Counted from the first letter of the stretch, positions 7,790 through 15,529 are shown. The stretch: 64,000 nucleotides of DNA from an uncultured Bacteroidales bacterium (GCA_902790595.1 CADASL010000002.1:263384-327383), one strand, 5' to 3'. Notes: generated by a model not told the origin, from the letters alone. Numbers and translations: made by a program.

Positions 7790-8224
7790 TTAAAACGGCA
7801 AATCGTCGGCTTCCAACGGTGCCTGAGTTGGTTGCGGTGCCGAGTCGTAATTAGTGGCAGGCTCACCAACCGAACCGCCCGAATTTGAACTTCCGCCGTT
7901 GCGCGAATCGAGCATTTTCATCTCGTTGGCAACAATTTCAGTTGTGAAACGGTCGTTGCCATCCTTGTCTTTGTATTGGCGGTAGGTGATTCGGCCTTCG
8001 ATATACAATTTTGTGCCCTTGTGCACATATTGTTCAATAATGCCCGCAAGTCCGCGCCAAGCAACAATTCGGTGCCACTCAGTGCGTTCCTGACGTTGGC
8101 CCGATTTGTCCTGATAACGCTCGCTTGTTGCCAGCGAGAAGGTTGCCACCTTTGTGTCGTTGTCCAAAGTGCGAATTTCGGGCTCATTGCCCACATTCCC
8201 GACTAAAATTGCCTTGTTGATCAT
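7790..8224 (-). CDS. ssb: Single-stranded DNA-binding protein
   Basis: A 144-residue SSB. An N-terminal OB fold (MINKAILVGNVGNEPEIRTL, then TEWHRIVAWRGLAGIIEQYVHKG and LYIEGRI) fills residues 1-108. A short Gly/Ser/Asn/Gln-rich linker follows, and the protein ends in the acidic tip EADDLPF that recruits DNA repair and replication proteins. This is probably the main replicative SSB. It lies 35 bp after a second ssb copy and 21 bp before gldE, and is probably co-transcribed with both. Confidence 0.92.
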   Translation of the reverse strand: MINKAILVGNVGNEPEIRTLDNDTKVATFSLATSERYQDKSGQRQERTEWHRIVAWRGLAGIIEQYVHKGTKLYIEGRITYRQYKDKDGNDRFTTEIVANEMKMLDSRNGGSSNSGGSVGEPATNYDSAPQPTQAPLEADDLPF

Positions 8225-8259
8225 TGTTAAAATTTGTTTAGTGGTTAGAAATAAGTGAT

Positions 8260-8619
8260 TTACGCTGTTTCGGTTGTGCCAGTCTGCGGCTGATATTTGC
8301 CGCTCAAAATCTTCATATCGTTGGCAATCACTTCTGTCACAGTGTGTTCCTTGCCTTCGCGGTCGGTATAACTGCGAGTCGACAGTTTTCCGTCGATATA
8401 AAGCATTGTGCCCTTGCGGATATATTTTTCGGCCACCTCAGCCAGATTGCGCCAAAGCGCCACTCGGTGCCACTCGGTGTGTGTGGTGCGGTTGCCCGAT
8501 TTGTCGGTGTAAGTCTCGTTGGTTGCCAGCGAGATAGTTGTGCTTGCAACGCCTTCATTCAAATAGCGGACCTCGGGGTCCTTGCCCACGTTGCCAATCA
8601 AAGTTACTCTGTTTACCAT
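8260..8619 (-). CDS. Second SSB, lacking the acidic C-terminal tip
   Basis: A 119-residue OB-fold protein clearly related to the neighbouring ssb: MVNRVTLIGNVGKDPEVRYL, TEWHRVALWRNLAEVAEKYIRKG and LYIDGKLSTRSY align along the whole domain. It stops after YQPQTGTTETA, with no flexible linker and no DDxPF tip, so it should bind single-stranded DNA without recruiting the usual SSB partners. It could form mixed tetramers with the downstream SSB or serve a special condition. It is the first gene of the gldE-gldD operon; a well-spaced promoter is seen at 8643-8672. Confidence 0.88.
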   Translation of the reverse strand: MVNRVTLIGNVGKDPEVRYLNEGVASTTISLATNETYTDKSGNRTTHTEWHRVALWRNLAEVAEKYIRKGTMLYIDGKLSTRSYTDREGKEHTVTEVIANDMKILSGKYQPQTGTTETA

Positions 8620-8642
8620 AGTTTTTTCGTGAAAAATGAAGT

Positions 8643-8672
8643 TAAATATACAAACATTTTGTTACACGCAAA
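8643..8672 (-). promoter_or_regulatory. Promoter of the ssb-gldE-gldD operon
   Basis: Minus strand: TTTG (8669-8672), 18 nt, TATATTTA (8643-8650). This is close to the Bacteroidetes -33/-7 pattern and lies 24 bp before the start of the first ssb gene. Confidence 0.55.
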
Positions 8673-8774
8673 CTTTCGGCTAATATTTTTGGGGAATTAA
8701 AAGTGCAGACAGTCTATTTTTCGCACAGGCCCGATTGCTATCGGGAACACTGAAAACACAGATTATCACAGACA

Positions 8775-8811
8775 TAAAAAAGGCGATACTAAATGGGTAC
8801 CGCCTTTTGAA
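8775..8811 (-). terminator. Rho-independent terminator of the zinc-ribbon gene pair
   Basis: AAAAGGCGATAC and GTACCGCCTTTT form a stem of about 11 bp with one mismatch and an A/T run on each side, 19 bp beyond the stop at 8830. Confidence 0.65.
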
Positions 8812-8829
8812 TGTGTGGGAATGCTGTTT

Positions 8830-9363
8830 TTATCTGTGTGTTAAAAATATAATCACAGCAATGATTGCAATCACTGCGATTCCTACTAGAACGAAAGGCC
8901 GATAAGGGTGGTAATCACATTCTATCGTTCTATTACTAATAATAGTACCATCATCTGTACGAACCCAATATCCTTCTTCGAGTCCTTTTTCAAGGTCTAA
9001 TTGGTGTAATTCTTTTTGTAGTTCTTTGTGTTTTGCCATTATGTCACTAGTATCCTTACCTTCTTTTTGGGCTCTGGACTTATCAAGTCTCAACCTAAAC
9101 ATTTGTTTTTTTAATTCATCGATTCTAGCATCTCTTTCTGCTCCAGTTAATTTCGTTGTTTGAACAGATTCTTCTACCGAAGAACTCTCTTCTTGGGTAT
9201 ATTCTTCTGCATTAATAGGCTCATTTTTCAAGGGTTGTTCAGTCTTTGTATTGTCTGCTGTATTAGCAGGTTCTTCAGGAAGCCATTCCCTACAATACTT
9301 GCACATCTTTGCAACCGCAAGAATCTCTTTGCCACAAAATGGGCATACTTTCATTTCTTCCAT
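8830..9363 (-). CDS. Zinc-ribbon protein with coiled coil and C-terminal membrane anchor
   Basis: A 177-residue protein in three parts: an N-terminal zinc ribbon (VCPFCGKEILAVAKMCKYC, four Cys in two CxxC pairs), a charged middle with a coiled coil (about 75-125, ERDARIDELKKQMFRLRLD), and one membrane helix at the very end (FVLVGIAVIAIIAVIIFL). There is no signal peptide, so it is probably tail-anchored with the zinc ribbon in the cytoplasm. The ATG three codons in (9354) is an alternative start. It follows the other zinc-finger membrane gene by 9 bp. Function not recognised. Confidence 0.65.
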   Translation of the reverse strand: MEEMKVCPFCGKEILAVAKMCKYCREWLPEEPANTADNTKTEQPLKNEPINAEEYTQEESSSVEESVQTTKLTGAERDARIDELKKQMFRLRLDKSRAQKEGKDTSDIMAKHKELQKELHQLDLEKGLEEGYWVRTDDGTIISNRTIECDYHPYRPFVLVGIAVIAIIAVIIFLTHR

Positions 9364-9372
9364 AATTGAAGC

Positions 9373-9648
9373 CTATATTTGTCCAGTTACTTTCAAAAGA
9401 ATGCCTAACAGTATGAGAACAAGTATGGTAAGAAGAATTCTTATTATCAAATTCTTGATACCACGTATTAATCTCGCACCAAAACTCAAATTGTCTTCTC
9501 TTATTTCATCATCTGTCAAATTATCCTCACCTTCATTGCAGCATTGTTTAGAGCAATAATACCTTTTATTCCATCGCGGTCCAGCAGTCCAACCAGTTTC
9601 ATCATCGAAGCGTTTCCCGCACCAATCGCATTTTATATAATGTGCCAT
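9373..9648 (-). CDS. Small zinc-finger membrane protein
   Basis: A 91-residue protein starting with a zinc-binding motif (IKCDWCGKRFDD, then YYCSKQCCNEG; CxxC plus CxxxCC) and ending in one long membrane helix (LIIRILLTILVLILLGILL). The layout mirrors that of its downstream neighbour at 8830-9363: zinc finger first, membrane anchor last. The two are probably co-transcribed and may work as a pair. No catalytic motif and no known family. Coding DNA is AT-rich compared with the neighbouring operons. Confidence 0.6.
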   Translation of the reverse strand: MAHYIKCDWCGKRFDDETGWTAGPRWNKRYYCSKQCCNEGEDNLTDDEIREDNLSFGARLIRGIKNLIIRILLTILVLILLGILLKVTGQI

Positions 9649-9755
9649 ATAAATAAGTTTAAAAATTATAAATCATTTATCACCGTAAAACTACTCACAT
9701 CGCCGCCACAGCCTTAACACCTTACCGTCAAAATCAATGACGGTTTGCGTCAAAG

Positions 9756-10094
9756 TTACTGACGGTCTAAGTCGTTTAATTCATTAAGGAAACGGGCAAC
9801 TTTAGCGGCTTTGCCGCTATCTAAATCGGTGATATTCAAATTTATGTTGATTGATTGCAAAGGGGAATCCTGCTTTATGTCGCAGAGAATTTCAATATCG
9901 TTTAAAAAATTATGATTCATGGCTTTGCAAACGGCAACGAGTTGCTTAACATCAATGGTGCTACGCTCGAAAATGGAATAGACATTTGGACGCCCGCAAT
10001 TTATGCGTCGCGCAAATTCAGCCACACTCAACCCGCTCTCGTCGAAAACGGATTTAATTAGTTGCCCAATGTGAAGATTCTGTTCCGTGGCCAT
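9756..10094 (-). CDS. XRE-type helix-turn-helix regulator
   Basis: A 112-residue protein with an HTH domain at about residues 8-65 (LSVAEFARRINCGRPNVYSIF) and a short C-terminal extension (SININLNITDLDSGKAAKVARFLNELNDLD) that may mediate dimerisation. It shares the HIGQLIKS start and the SIDVKQL segment with the regulator at 631-867. Its 5' side (10117-10188) has inverted 9-bp repeats that could be operator half-sites or alternative RNA stems. The gene stands alone next to the RAYT repeat cluster. Confidence 0.75.
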   Translation of the reverse strand: MATEQNLHIGQLIKSVFDESGLSVAEFARRINCGRPNVYSIFERSTIDVKQLVAVCKAMNHNFLNDIEILCDIKQDSPLQSININLNITDLDSGKAAKVARFLNELNDLDRQ

Positions 10095-10116
10095 TGCGTT
10101 ATCGGTTTACAATAAA

Positions 10117-10188
10117 AAAGCGTGGAATTAACTACCTGCCTGACACTCGGGCTTCCACACCCCACGCTTTCCGACAAGTATTCCACGC
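10117..10188 (-). promoter_or_regulatory. Alternative stem-loops or operator repeats ahead of the XRE gene
   Basis: GCGTGGAAT (10120-10128) pairs with ATTCCACGC (10180-10188). The overlapping AAAGCGTGG (10117-10125) pairs equally well with CCACGCTTT (10162-10170), so the two stems exclude each other. On the transcribed strand the shared arm runs into six T residues 17-22 nt before the ATG, as in an attenuator. The same arms could instead be repeated binding sites for the regulator. Confidence 0.45.
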
Positions 10189-10445
10189 CATTCAACAATG
10201 GCTGTATGGAAACTTATTCTTGAAAGCGTGTCAAAATGACAATTGTGGAAGATTTAGTGCCAAGAATAGTCTCTAATCGCTATTTATAATATGTTAAATC
10301 AATCTTTTACTTCATTCACTATTGTTTATACGTTTTATACAATCAAATCCGCACCAATAATTGCAGCTCGGGTTTGCACAAACTTACAAAAGAATATCTG
10401 ATTTTGCAGCAACGGCTGCGAATTTGGAATCGGAAAACAAAAATA

Positions 10446-10650
10446 GCCCCGATTTTTCAGGGGCAAAGAGTTTTATTCGTTGCCCTTTCAGGGCGCTTTC
10501 GGTGATTGTAACATTTTCCTGTGGCGCCGCTTCGCTTTGCCATAGGCTATTTAAGTTGCGCTTTCAGCGCGAAGTTGACAGTTGAATTTTCATTCTATGG
10601 CGCCGATTCGCTTTGCCTTTGACTATTATCAGTTGCCTTTTTAGGGCGAT
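10446..10650. repeat. REP-like palindrome cluster, left side of the RAYT gene
   Basis: Palindromes in order: GCCCC/GGGGC hairpin (10446-10464), GTTGCCCTTTCAGGGCGC (10480-10497), a CTGTGGC...GCCATAG hairpin (10519-10545), TTGCGCTTTCAGCGCGAA (10556-10573), then a worn copy of the same pair (10594-10650). The two palindrome types alternate and also recur at 11300-11546, on the other side of the transposase-like gene. Confidence 0.7.
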
Positions 10651-10694
10651 ATTGTTGTTAAATCAACAATTTGAATGGTGCCAAATATGGAAAC

Positions 10695-10800
10695 GAGCTG
10701 AAAGCGCAAATCAAGACAGCCCAACGCAAAGTGCACGAAGAATGAGTGCACGGCACGTTGGGTTATAGGCGAAAGTGTAATTGGCGCGCTGAAAGCGCAA
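10695..10800. repeat. Inverted REP copies next to the 3' end of the RAYT gene
   Basis: GAGCTGAAAGCGCAA (10695-10709) and GCGCTGAAAGCGCAA (10786-10800) are the same palindrome as at 10556, in the opposite orientation. Between them, CCCAACG (10720-10726) and CGTTGGG (10756-10762) enclose two GTGCAC sites, a further hairpin. The last copy touches the stop codon of the transposase-like gene. Confidence 0.65.
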
Positions 10801-10801
10801 C

Positions 10802-11257
10802 TCAATCTGTCCACAAATACCGCTCGTCATAATCAATGTTATATTGCTTCAAAAACAATAGCAACTCTTCTTTAAACGAAGCCTTTTTGTGGTGATTCTT
10901 CTGATTCTGAATGTAATTGAAGGTTTTGTCGTACAGCGACGGACTGACTGAAAAAATGCCATATCCGCTTTGCCAGGCAAAATTCTTGTAATAGTCAGAA
11001 AGTTGTTTTATCCATCTGCTACTATGCCTTTTAACATCTTCAATAAGTTTCGCTGCGGCGATATTTTTCGAAAGCGAACAGAAAATATGGATATGGTCAG
11101 GCATTCCATTGATAATTATTGGTTTGGATTCCAAATCGTTGAGAATAGAGCCAATGTAGGCATACAGTGATTGAGAATCTTCGTCTTTTATTTGACAACT
11201 TGTGCTTTTCACGTGGAATGTGATATGGGCAAATAGTTGCGATAGTGATTGTGCCAT
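10802..11257 (-). CDS. REP-associated tyrosine transposase (RAYT, Y1/IS200-like)
   Basis: A 151-residue single-domain Y1 nuclease. Motifs: start AQSLSQLFAHITFHVKST as in IS200 TnpA, the HUH metal site HIHIF (His55, His57), the RAYT-type WQSGYGIFSVS, and TFNYIQNQKNHH with Tyr115 as likely nucleophile and Gln118. The protein nicks and joins single-stranded DNA at a palindrome. It has no IS200 partner gene and no IS ends of its own; palindromes flank it in opposite orientations, as in REP/BIME systems where a domesticated transposase serves many scattered palindromes. It looks intact. Confidence 0.82.
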   Translation of the reverse strand: MAQSLSQLFAHITFHVKSTSCQIKDEDSQSLYAYIGSILNDLESKPIIINGMPDHIHIFCSLSKNIAAAKLIEDVKRHSSRWIKQLSDYYKNFAWQSGYGIFSVSPSLYDKTFNYIQNQKNHHKKASFKEELLLFLKQYNIDYDERYLWTD

Positions 11258-11299
11258 TTTCTTGATAATTATTGTTTTGCGAAAATAGCATTTTTTTGA

Positions 11300-11546
11300 G
11301 TTGCCCTTTCAGGGCGCTGACTAGGACTGCCCCATTTTCCTATGGCGCCGCTTCGCTTTGCCATAGGCTATTATGAGTTGCGCTTTCAGCGCGAAGTCGA
11401 TAATTGTATTTTTCATTTATGGCGCCGCTTCGCTTTGCCATAGGCTATTATAGTTGCGTTTTCAGCGAAGTTGATAGTTGCTTTTTTATTCTATGGCTAC
11501 CTTTTTCGGCAGCCATAGGCTATTATAAGTTGCGCCTTCAGCGCGA
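11300..11546. repeat. REP-like palindrome cluster, right side of the RAYT gene
   Basis: GTTGCCCTTTCAGGGCGC (11300-11317), a CTATGGCGCC...GCCATAGG hairpin (11340-11367), TTGCGCTTTCAGCGCGAA (11378-11395), a second pair (11417-11469, its second palindrome worn), a third CTATGGC/GCCATAG hairpin with a different loop (11491-11518) and TTGCGCCTTCAGCGCGA (11530-11546). Loops differ while stems are kept, including a paired change in the third hairpin. Confidence 0.72.
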
Positions 11547-11578
11547 TTTCTGTGATTTTCGTGTGTTCCGTGGTTAAC

Positions 11579-12868
11579 TCACGCCAATTCAGCGTAAAGG
11601 TCGAATTCGTCGGCATCGGTGACGCGCACGCTGACAAAGTCGCCGATTGGTAGGTTGGCGCCCGAAACGAGTACTTCGCCGTCAACTTCGGGTGAGTCGC
11701 CCTCGCTGCGGCCAACAAAATATTCGCCTTCCTGTCTGTCTATCAGCACTTTTATGGTTTGCCCGATTTTTTTCTGATTGATTTCCAACGAAATCTGCTG
11801 CTGAATGGCCATAATCTCCTCCATCCGCCGCTGTTTCACATCTTCGGGCACGTTATCGGTGTAATTTTCAAAGGCATAGGTGTGTTCCTCGTTCGAGTAG
11901 GTGAAGACGCCCAAGCGGTCGAAGCGCACATCTTTAACAAATTCAACAAGTTCGGCAAAATCTTGGTCGGTTTCGTCGGGGTGGCCCACAAGCAGAGTGG
12001 TGCGCAAAACAAGGCCAGGCACGCGCTTGCGGAACTCACGCACAAGATTGTAAGTTTCTTGTTTACTGATATTTCGGCGCATCCGAGTGAGCATATTGTC
12101 GCTGATGTGCTGCAAAGCAATGTCGAGATAGTTGCAGATGTTGCTATGGCGCGCCATCACATCGAGAATGTCGGTCGGGAAGTGTGCCGGATAGGTGTAA
12201 TGTATTCTTAACCAAGCCAATCCGTCGATTTCAGCTATTGATTCCATCAGTTCGGCAAGGCACTGCTTCTTGTACAAATCAACGCCGTAAAACGACAAAT
12301 CCTGCGCAATCAGAATTATCTCCTTCACGCCCGAAGCAACCAGCAGGCGGCACTCTTCCAAAATTTCTTCTTTCGGTCGCGACTTGTAACTACCTGTAAT
12401 ATTGGGAATTGCACAAAATGAGCAGGTGCGGTTGCAACCTTCCGAAATCTTCACGTAGGCATAATGCGGCGGTGTTGTCAGCGTGCGCCCAGGCTGCAGA
12501 TTGCAGTGAAATTCAGCATTAAAGTATTGCAGCATCGGCTTCAGCTCAAACTTGCCGAACCACGCGTCAACTTCGGGGATTTCGGTCTTCAACTCTTCGC
12601 GGTAACGCTGACTCAGGCAGCCGCAAACCACGATTTTGCCCACGCGACGGTGTTTTTTCTGCTCGGCAAACTCAAGTATCGTATTGATTGACTCTTCTTT
12701 AGCATCGTTTATAAATCCGCAGGTGTTGATTACCACAAAGTCGAATTTTCCCGACTCGGCCTCGTAACTCACATCGAAACCATTGGCCACGAGTTGGCGC
12801 ATAAGAATCTCGCTGTCAACGCGATTCTTCGAGCACCCCATTGTCAGAAGGTTGATTGTCTTTTTCAT
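11579..12868 (-). CDS. rimO: Ribosomal protein S12 methylthiotransferase RimO
   Basis: A 429-residue radical-SAM enzyme that adds a methylthio group to an aspartate of ribosomal protein S12. N-terminal MTTase domain with INLLTMGCSKNRVDSE and further Cys (VINTCGF, VVCGCLSQRY) for the second iron-sulfur cluster; radical-SAM motif EGCNRTCSFCAIP (CxxxCxxC) near residue 145; TRAM domain in the last 65 residues. TMGCSKNRVDSE points to RimO rather than MiaB. The ATG at 12868 is preferred; a further ATG in frame at 12883 would add five residues. It lies 23 bp after ftsY. Confidence 0.92.
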   Translation of the reverse strand: MKKTINLLTMGCSKNRVDSEILMRQLVANGFDVSYEAESGKFDFVVINTCGFINDAKEESINTILEFAEQKKHRRVGKIVVCGCLSQRYREELKTEIPEVDAWFGKFELKPMLQYFNAEFHCNLQPGRTLTTPPHYAYVKISEGCNRTCSFCAIPNITGSYKSRPKEEILEECRLLVASGVKEIILIAQDLSFYGVDLYKKQCLAELMESIAEIDGLAWLRIHYTYPAHFPTDILDVMARHSNICNYLDIALQHISDNMLTRMRRNISKQETYNLVREFRKRVPGLVLRTTLLVGHPDETDQDFAELVEFVKDVRFDRLGVFTYSNEEHTYAFENYTDNVPEDVKQRRMEEIMAIQQQISLEINQKKIGQTIKVLIDRQEGEYFVGRSEGDSPEVDGEVLVSGANLPIGDFVSVRVTDADEFDLYAELA

Positions 12869-12891
12869 TGCAATGTTAAGCAAATGGTTGA

Positions 12892-13833
12892 TTATGAGAA
12901 TAATGAGTCAACAAATTCAGCGGGTACAAAATCCTGCAAATCGTCGATTCCCTCGCCCACGCCAATGTAACGCACGGGGATTTTGAATTGGTCCGATATG
13001 CCGATAACCACGCCGCCCTTGGCCGTGCCGTCGAGTTTGGTTATTGCCAGCGACGACACTTCGGTTGCCAAAGTGAACTGCTTGGCCTGCTCAAAGGCAT
13101 TTTGGCCTGTCGAGCCGTCGAGCACAAGCATCACATCGTGTGGCGCCTGCGGGTCGATTTTCTGCATCACCTTGCGGATTTTGGTCAACTCGTTCATCAG
13201 GTTCACCTTGTTGTGAAGGCGGCCAGCCGTATCGATTATGACAACATCAGCACCGTTTTTAGTTGCCGACTCTAGTGTGTCATATGCCACCGAAGCGGGA
13301 TCGGAACCCATACGCTGCTTGATAATGGGCACGTCGACGCGGTTTGCCCAAACTTCGAGTTGCTCAATGGCGGCGGCGCGGAAGGTGTCGGCAGCGCCAA
13401 TCATCACCTTCTTGCCCTGCTGTTTGAATTTGTTGGCTAACTTTCCGATTGTTGTTGTTTTTCCTGCCCCGTTAACACCCACAACCATAATCACATACGG
13501 CTTGCCCGCAATGGTTTCAATGGCGTTGTCGTGTGAGTTGGCTTTGTTCTCGGCCAAAAGGGCGGTAATCTCGTCGCGCAGCAGAGCGTTCAACTCGTTG
13601 GTGTTGAGATACTTGTCGGCCTTAGCACGTTCCTGGATACGCTCGATAATCTTCAGCGTGGTTTCAACGCCCACATCCGAAGTAATCAGCACTTCCTCCA
13701 GATTGTCAAGCACTTCATCGTCAACGGTTGACTTTCCCACAATGGCGCGGGATATTTTTTTGAACACGCTCTCTTTGGTTTTCGCCAAACCCTTGTCGAG
13801 CGTATCTTTCTGAAAACGAGAAAATAAGCCCAT
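12892..13833 (-). CDS. ftsY: Signal recognition particle receptor FtsY
   Basis: A 313-residue SRP GTPase that docks ribosome-SRP complexes at the membrane. It has a short helical N domain (residues 1-100, MGLFSRFQKDTLDKGL) and a G domain with GVNGAGKTTTIGKLA (P-loop), DTFRAAAIEQL, DTAGRL and TKLDGTAKGG. It lacks the long acidic A domain of E. coli FtsY, as usual for Bacteroidetes. It lies after the terminator that closes the rpmB-rpmG-DUF4295 unit and is followed by rimO, with which it is probably co-transcribed. Confidence 0.94.
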   Translation of the reverse strand: MGLFSRFQKDTLDKGLAKTKESVFKKISRAIVGKSTVDDEVLDNLEEVLITSDVGVETTLKIIERIQERAKADKYLNTNELNALLRDEITALLAENKANSHDNAIETIAGKPYVIMVVGVNGAGKTTTIGKLANKFKQQGKKVMIGAADTFRAAAIEQLEVWANRVDVPIIKQRMGSDPASVAYDTLESATKNGADVVIIDTAGRLHNKVNLMNELTKIRKVMQKIDPQAPHDVMLVLDGSTGQNAFEQAKQFTLATEVSSLAITKLDGTAKGGVVIGISDQFKIPVRYIGVGEGIDDLQDFVPAEFVDSLFS

Positions 13834-13873
13834 AATTCAAATCCGCTTAAGTGTAATGGAACAGCCGCCAAAT

Positions 13874-13909
13874 AAAAAGGCTTTCCCCGAATACGAAGAA
13901 AGCCTTTTT
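13874..13909 (-). terminator. Terminator after the rpmB-rpmG-DUF4295 unit
   Basis: AAAAAGGCTTTC and GAAAGCCTTTTT form a perfect 12-bp stem around a 12-nt loop, 18 bp beyond the DUF4295 stop and 41 bp before the ftsY start. Confidence 0.85.
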
Positions 13910-13926
13910 AATGGTAAATCAAAAAA

Positions 13927-14079
13927 TTATTTCTTGAAAAAATCCTTTGCGTGCTCAGCATTAACAACTTCTTCCTTGAACTGGTAAGCGCCTGTCTTCG
14001 GCGATTTTACCATCTTAATGCATTTTACGAAACTTTTAGCGTCGCCTGTTTTCAGGGTTGCAACTACTTTCTTTGCCAT
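13927..14079 (-). CDS. DUF4295 small basic protein
   Basis: A 50-residue lysine-rich protein (MAKKVVATLKTGDAKSF, then KMVKSPKTGAYQFKEE, ending in HAKDFFKK). This is the DUF4295 family, found in Bacteroidetes directly after rpmG, 6 bp away here. Size, charge and place suggest a ribosome-associated protein, but no function is established. The start is fixed by the MAKK opening shared with L33 and by the tight spacing. Confidence 0.85.
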   Translation of the reverse strand: MAKKVVATLKTGDAKSFVKCIKMVKSPKTGAYQFKEEVVNAEHAKDFFKK

Positions 14080-14085
14080 AGCCTA

Positions 14086-14274
14086 TTATTTTATCTCCTT
14101 GTGAACTGTAACCTTCTTCAGGAATGGGTTATACTTACGCATTTCCAGTCTCTCGGGGGTGTTTTTGCGGTTCTTAGTGGTAATATACCGCGACATTCCT
14201 GGCACACCGCTCTCTTTTTGCTCGGTGCATTCCAGAATCACCTGAACTCTGTTACCTTTTGCTTTCTTTGCCAT
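14086..14274 (-). CDS. rpmG: 50S ribosomal protein L33
   Basis: 62 residues: [34 protein letters not shown] and KKYNPF-like segment [17 protein letters not shown]. This is the standard bacterial L33, here the zinc-free type because only one Cys is present. It lies between rpmB (13 bp) and DUF4295 (6 bp) in the usual Bacteroidetes order. Confidence 0.95.
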   Translation of the reverse strand: MAKKAKGNRVQVILECTEQKESGVPGMSRYITTKNRKNTPERLEMRKYNPFLKKVTVHKEIK

Positions 14275-14287
14275 TTCGAACTATTTT

Positions 14288-14530
14288 TTAGTAGTTATTG
14301 ATATAACCTGCGGCTTTGGCCTCTTGCAGCATCTTGTGCAAACCTTTTTTGTTGATATCGCGCAAGCCGCTTGCTGATACTTTCAAGGTAATCCAACGGT
14401 CCTCTTCAGGATAGTAGAATTTTTTCTTGAACAAATTTGCATGGAACTTTCTCTTGGTCTTCAAGTTAGAGTGACCAACGTTGTTACCAACCATGCTACG
14501 TTTTCCTGTTACTTGACAAACTCGTGACAT
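14288..14530 (-). CDS. rpmB: 50S ribosomal protein L28
   Basis: 80 residues starting MSRVCQVTGKRSMVGNN with HSNLKTKRKFHANLF and WITLKVSASGLRDINKKGL, all typical of L28. The start at 14530 is chosen because the frame open upstream to 14593 encodes no L28 sequence. It is the first gene of the rpmB-rpmG-DUF4295 unit. A possible -7-like TACTTTG lies on the minus strand near 14577. Confidence 0.95.
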   Translation of the reverse strand: MSRVCQVTGKRSMVGNNVGHSNLKTKRKFHANLFKKKFYYPEEDRWITLKVSASGLRDINKKGLHKMLQEAKAAGYINNY

Positions 14531-14700
14531 ATAACTTTTTTTATATAGTTTTCTTCTAAAAATCGGATTGCAAAGTACGTGTTTAAAATTCAATAAAGCA
14601 AATGTTTTTTAGTGTTTTTTTTGACACTTTCTGTTGTTTCGCAAAGCGATTTCGGTATCAGACATTTGCGTGTTTTTCTAATTGATTCTCAGATTGATAT

Positions 14701-15177
14701 TCACACGTTGGCCAGCAGCGTTTCGAGTGCGGCAATAGTGAACCGCTCAATATTCCGCTCGCGGTCGGTGCCGAAAACAATGCGTTGCGACACCACTTTG
14801 TCGGGTGTGGCCACACCAACGTACACTGTTCCGACGGGGTCATTGGCGGTGGCGCCGGTTGGCCCGGCAATGCCGGTGGTGGAAACGGCAAAATCGGCAC
14901 CCGTTGCGCGCCTTGCTCCCTCGGCCATTGCCTCGGCCGCCTGGTGCGAAACCTCAGTGTATTGCTCAATCAGCTCCGACGGCACGCCCAGCACTTTCAT
15001 TTTCACTTCATTTGTGTACGACACCACTCCCCCTTTGAACCACGCCGAACTGCCCGGCACAAGCGTTATCCGGTGGGCGATGTTGCCGCCGGTGCAACTC
15101 TCGGCCGTAGCCACCCACGTGCCCGCCGCCAGCATTTTTGCGGCCAGCCGCTCAACCAAAATCCTTGATTCGTCCAT
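14701..15177 (-). CDS. CinA C-terminal domain protein (nicotinamide-nucleotide amidase family)
   Basis: A 158-residue protein matching only the C-terminal domain of CinA: ATAESCTGGNIAHRIT (catalytic Ser/Thr/Gly region), VPGSSAWFKGGVVSYTNEVK, GVPSELIEQYTEVSHQAA, and STTGIAGPTGATANDPVGTVYVG. The N-terminal molybdopterin-binding half of full-length CinA is absent. Such stand-alone enzymes (PncC) deamidate nicotinamide mononucleotide to nicotinate mononucleotide in NAD recycling. It lies 170 bp upstream of rpmB on the same strand, a conserved neighbourhood in Bacteroidetes. Confidence 0.88.
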   Translation of the reverse strand: MDESRILVERLAAKMLAAGTWVATAESCTGGNIAHRITLVPGSSAWFKGGVVSYTNEVKMKVLGVPSELIEQYTEVSHQAAEAMAEGARRATGADFAVSTTGIAGPTGATANDPVGTVYVGVATPDKVVSQRIVFGTDRERNIERFTIAALETLLANV

Positions 15178-15331
15178 AAGTCAGACTTTATTTCCGGACG
15201 ACGAAATTAGTGTTTTTATTGTTTCCTCATTTTCAGCCAACTTTTTTCTGCTGACACAAAATATTTTGCAATAAGCAGCGTTCAAATTGTGCGACTACTA
15301 AAAACAATTTAATTAAAAAGGGACTTTGCCT

Positions 15332-15529
15332 ATGGTGAAATGTTTTACTATCTTTTTTAAACTCAGCAACATACTCAGTAAAAAAAGCAAACCAACCGAC
15401 ATTTTGGAAGCCGGATTACACGACCAGTTCAGTCCGTCGGATGCCACAATCGGCAACATAATGGCGTTTGCGAGGGCTCATCGCACCGAAAAAACTGAGA
15501 GCGGATTGGTTGAGTTGGTAATGAATTAA
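15332..15529 (+). CDS. Small conserved Bacteroidetes protein
   Basis: 65 residues from the ATG at 15332. The C-terminal half (DILEAGLHDQFSPSDATIG, NIMAFARAHRTEKTESG and ending LVELVMN) resembles a group of small Bacteroidetes proteins that end in FAR-x-Y/H-x3-KT-x-S-x-G-x3-LN; I recall the pattern but know no function. A terminator follows at once. It may be transcribed alone from the 150-bp gap after the divergent cinA gene. Confidence 0.6.
   Translation: MVKCFTIFFKLSNILSKKSKPTDILEAGLHDQFSPSDATIGNIMAFARAHRTEKTESGLVELVMN

Noticed and set aside
10802..11257. Complete IS200/IS605 insertion sequence
   Set aside because: No paired IS ends and no TnpB gene; the flanking palindromes are multiple and in both orientations, which fits a RAYT better.
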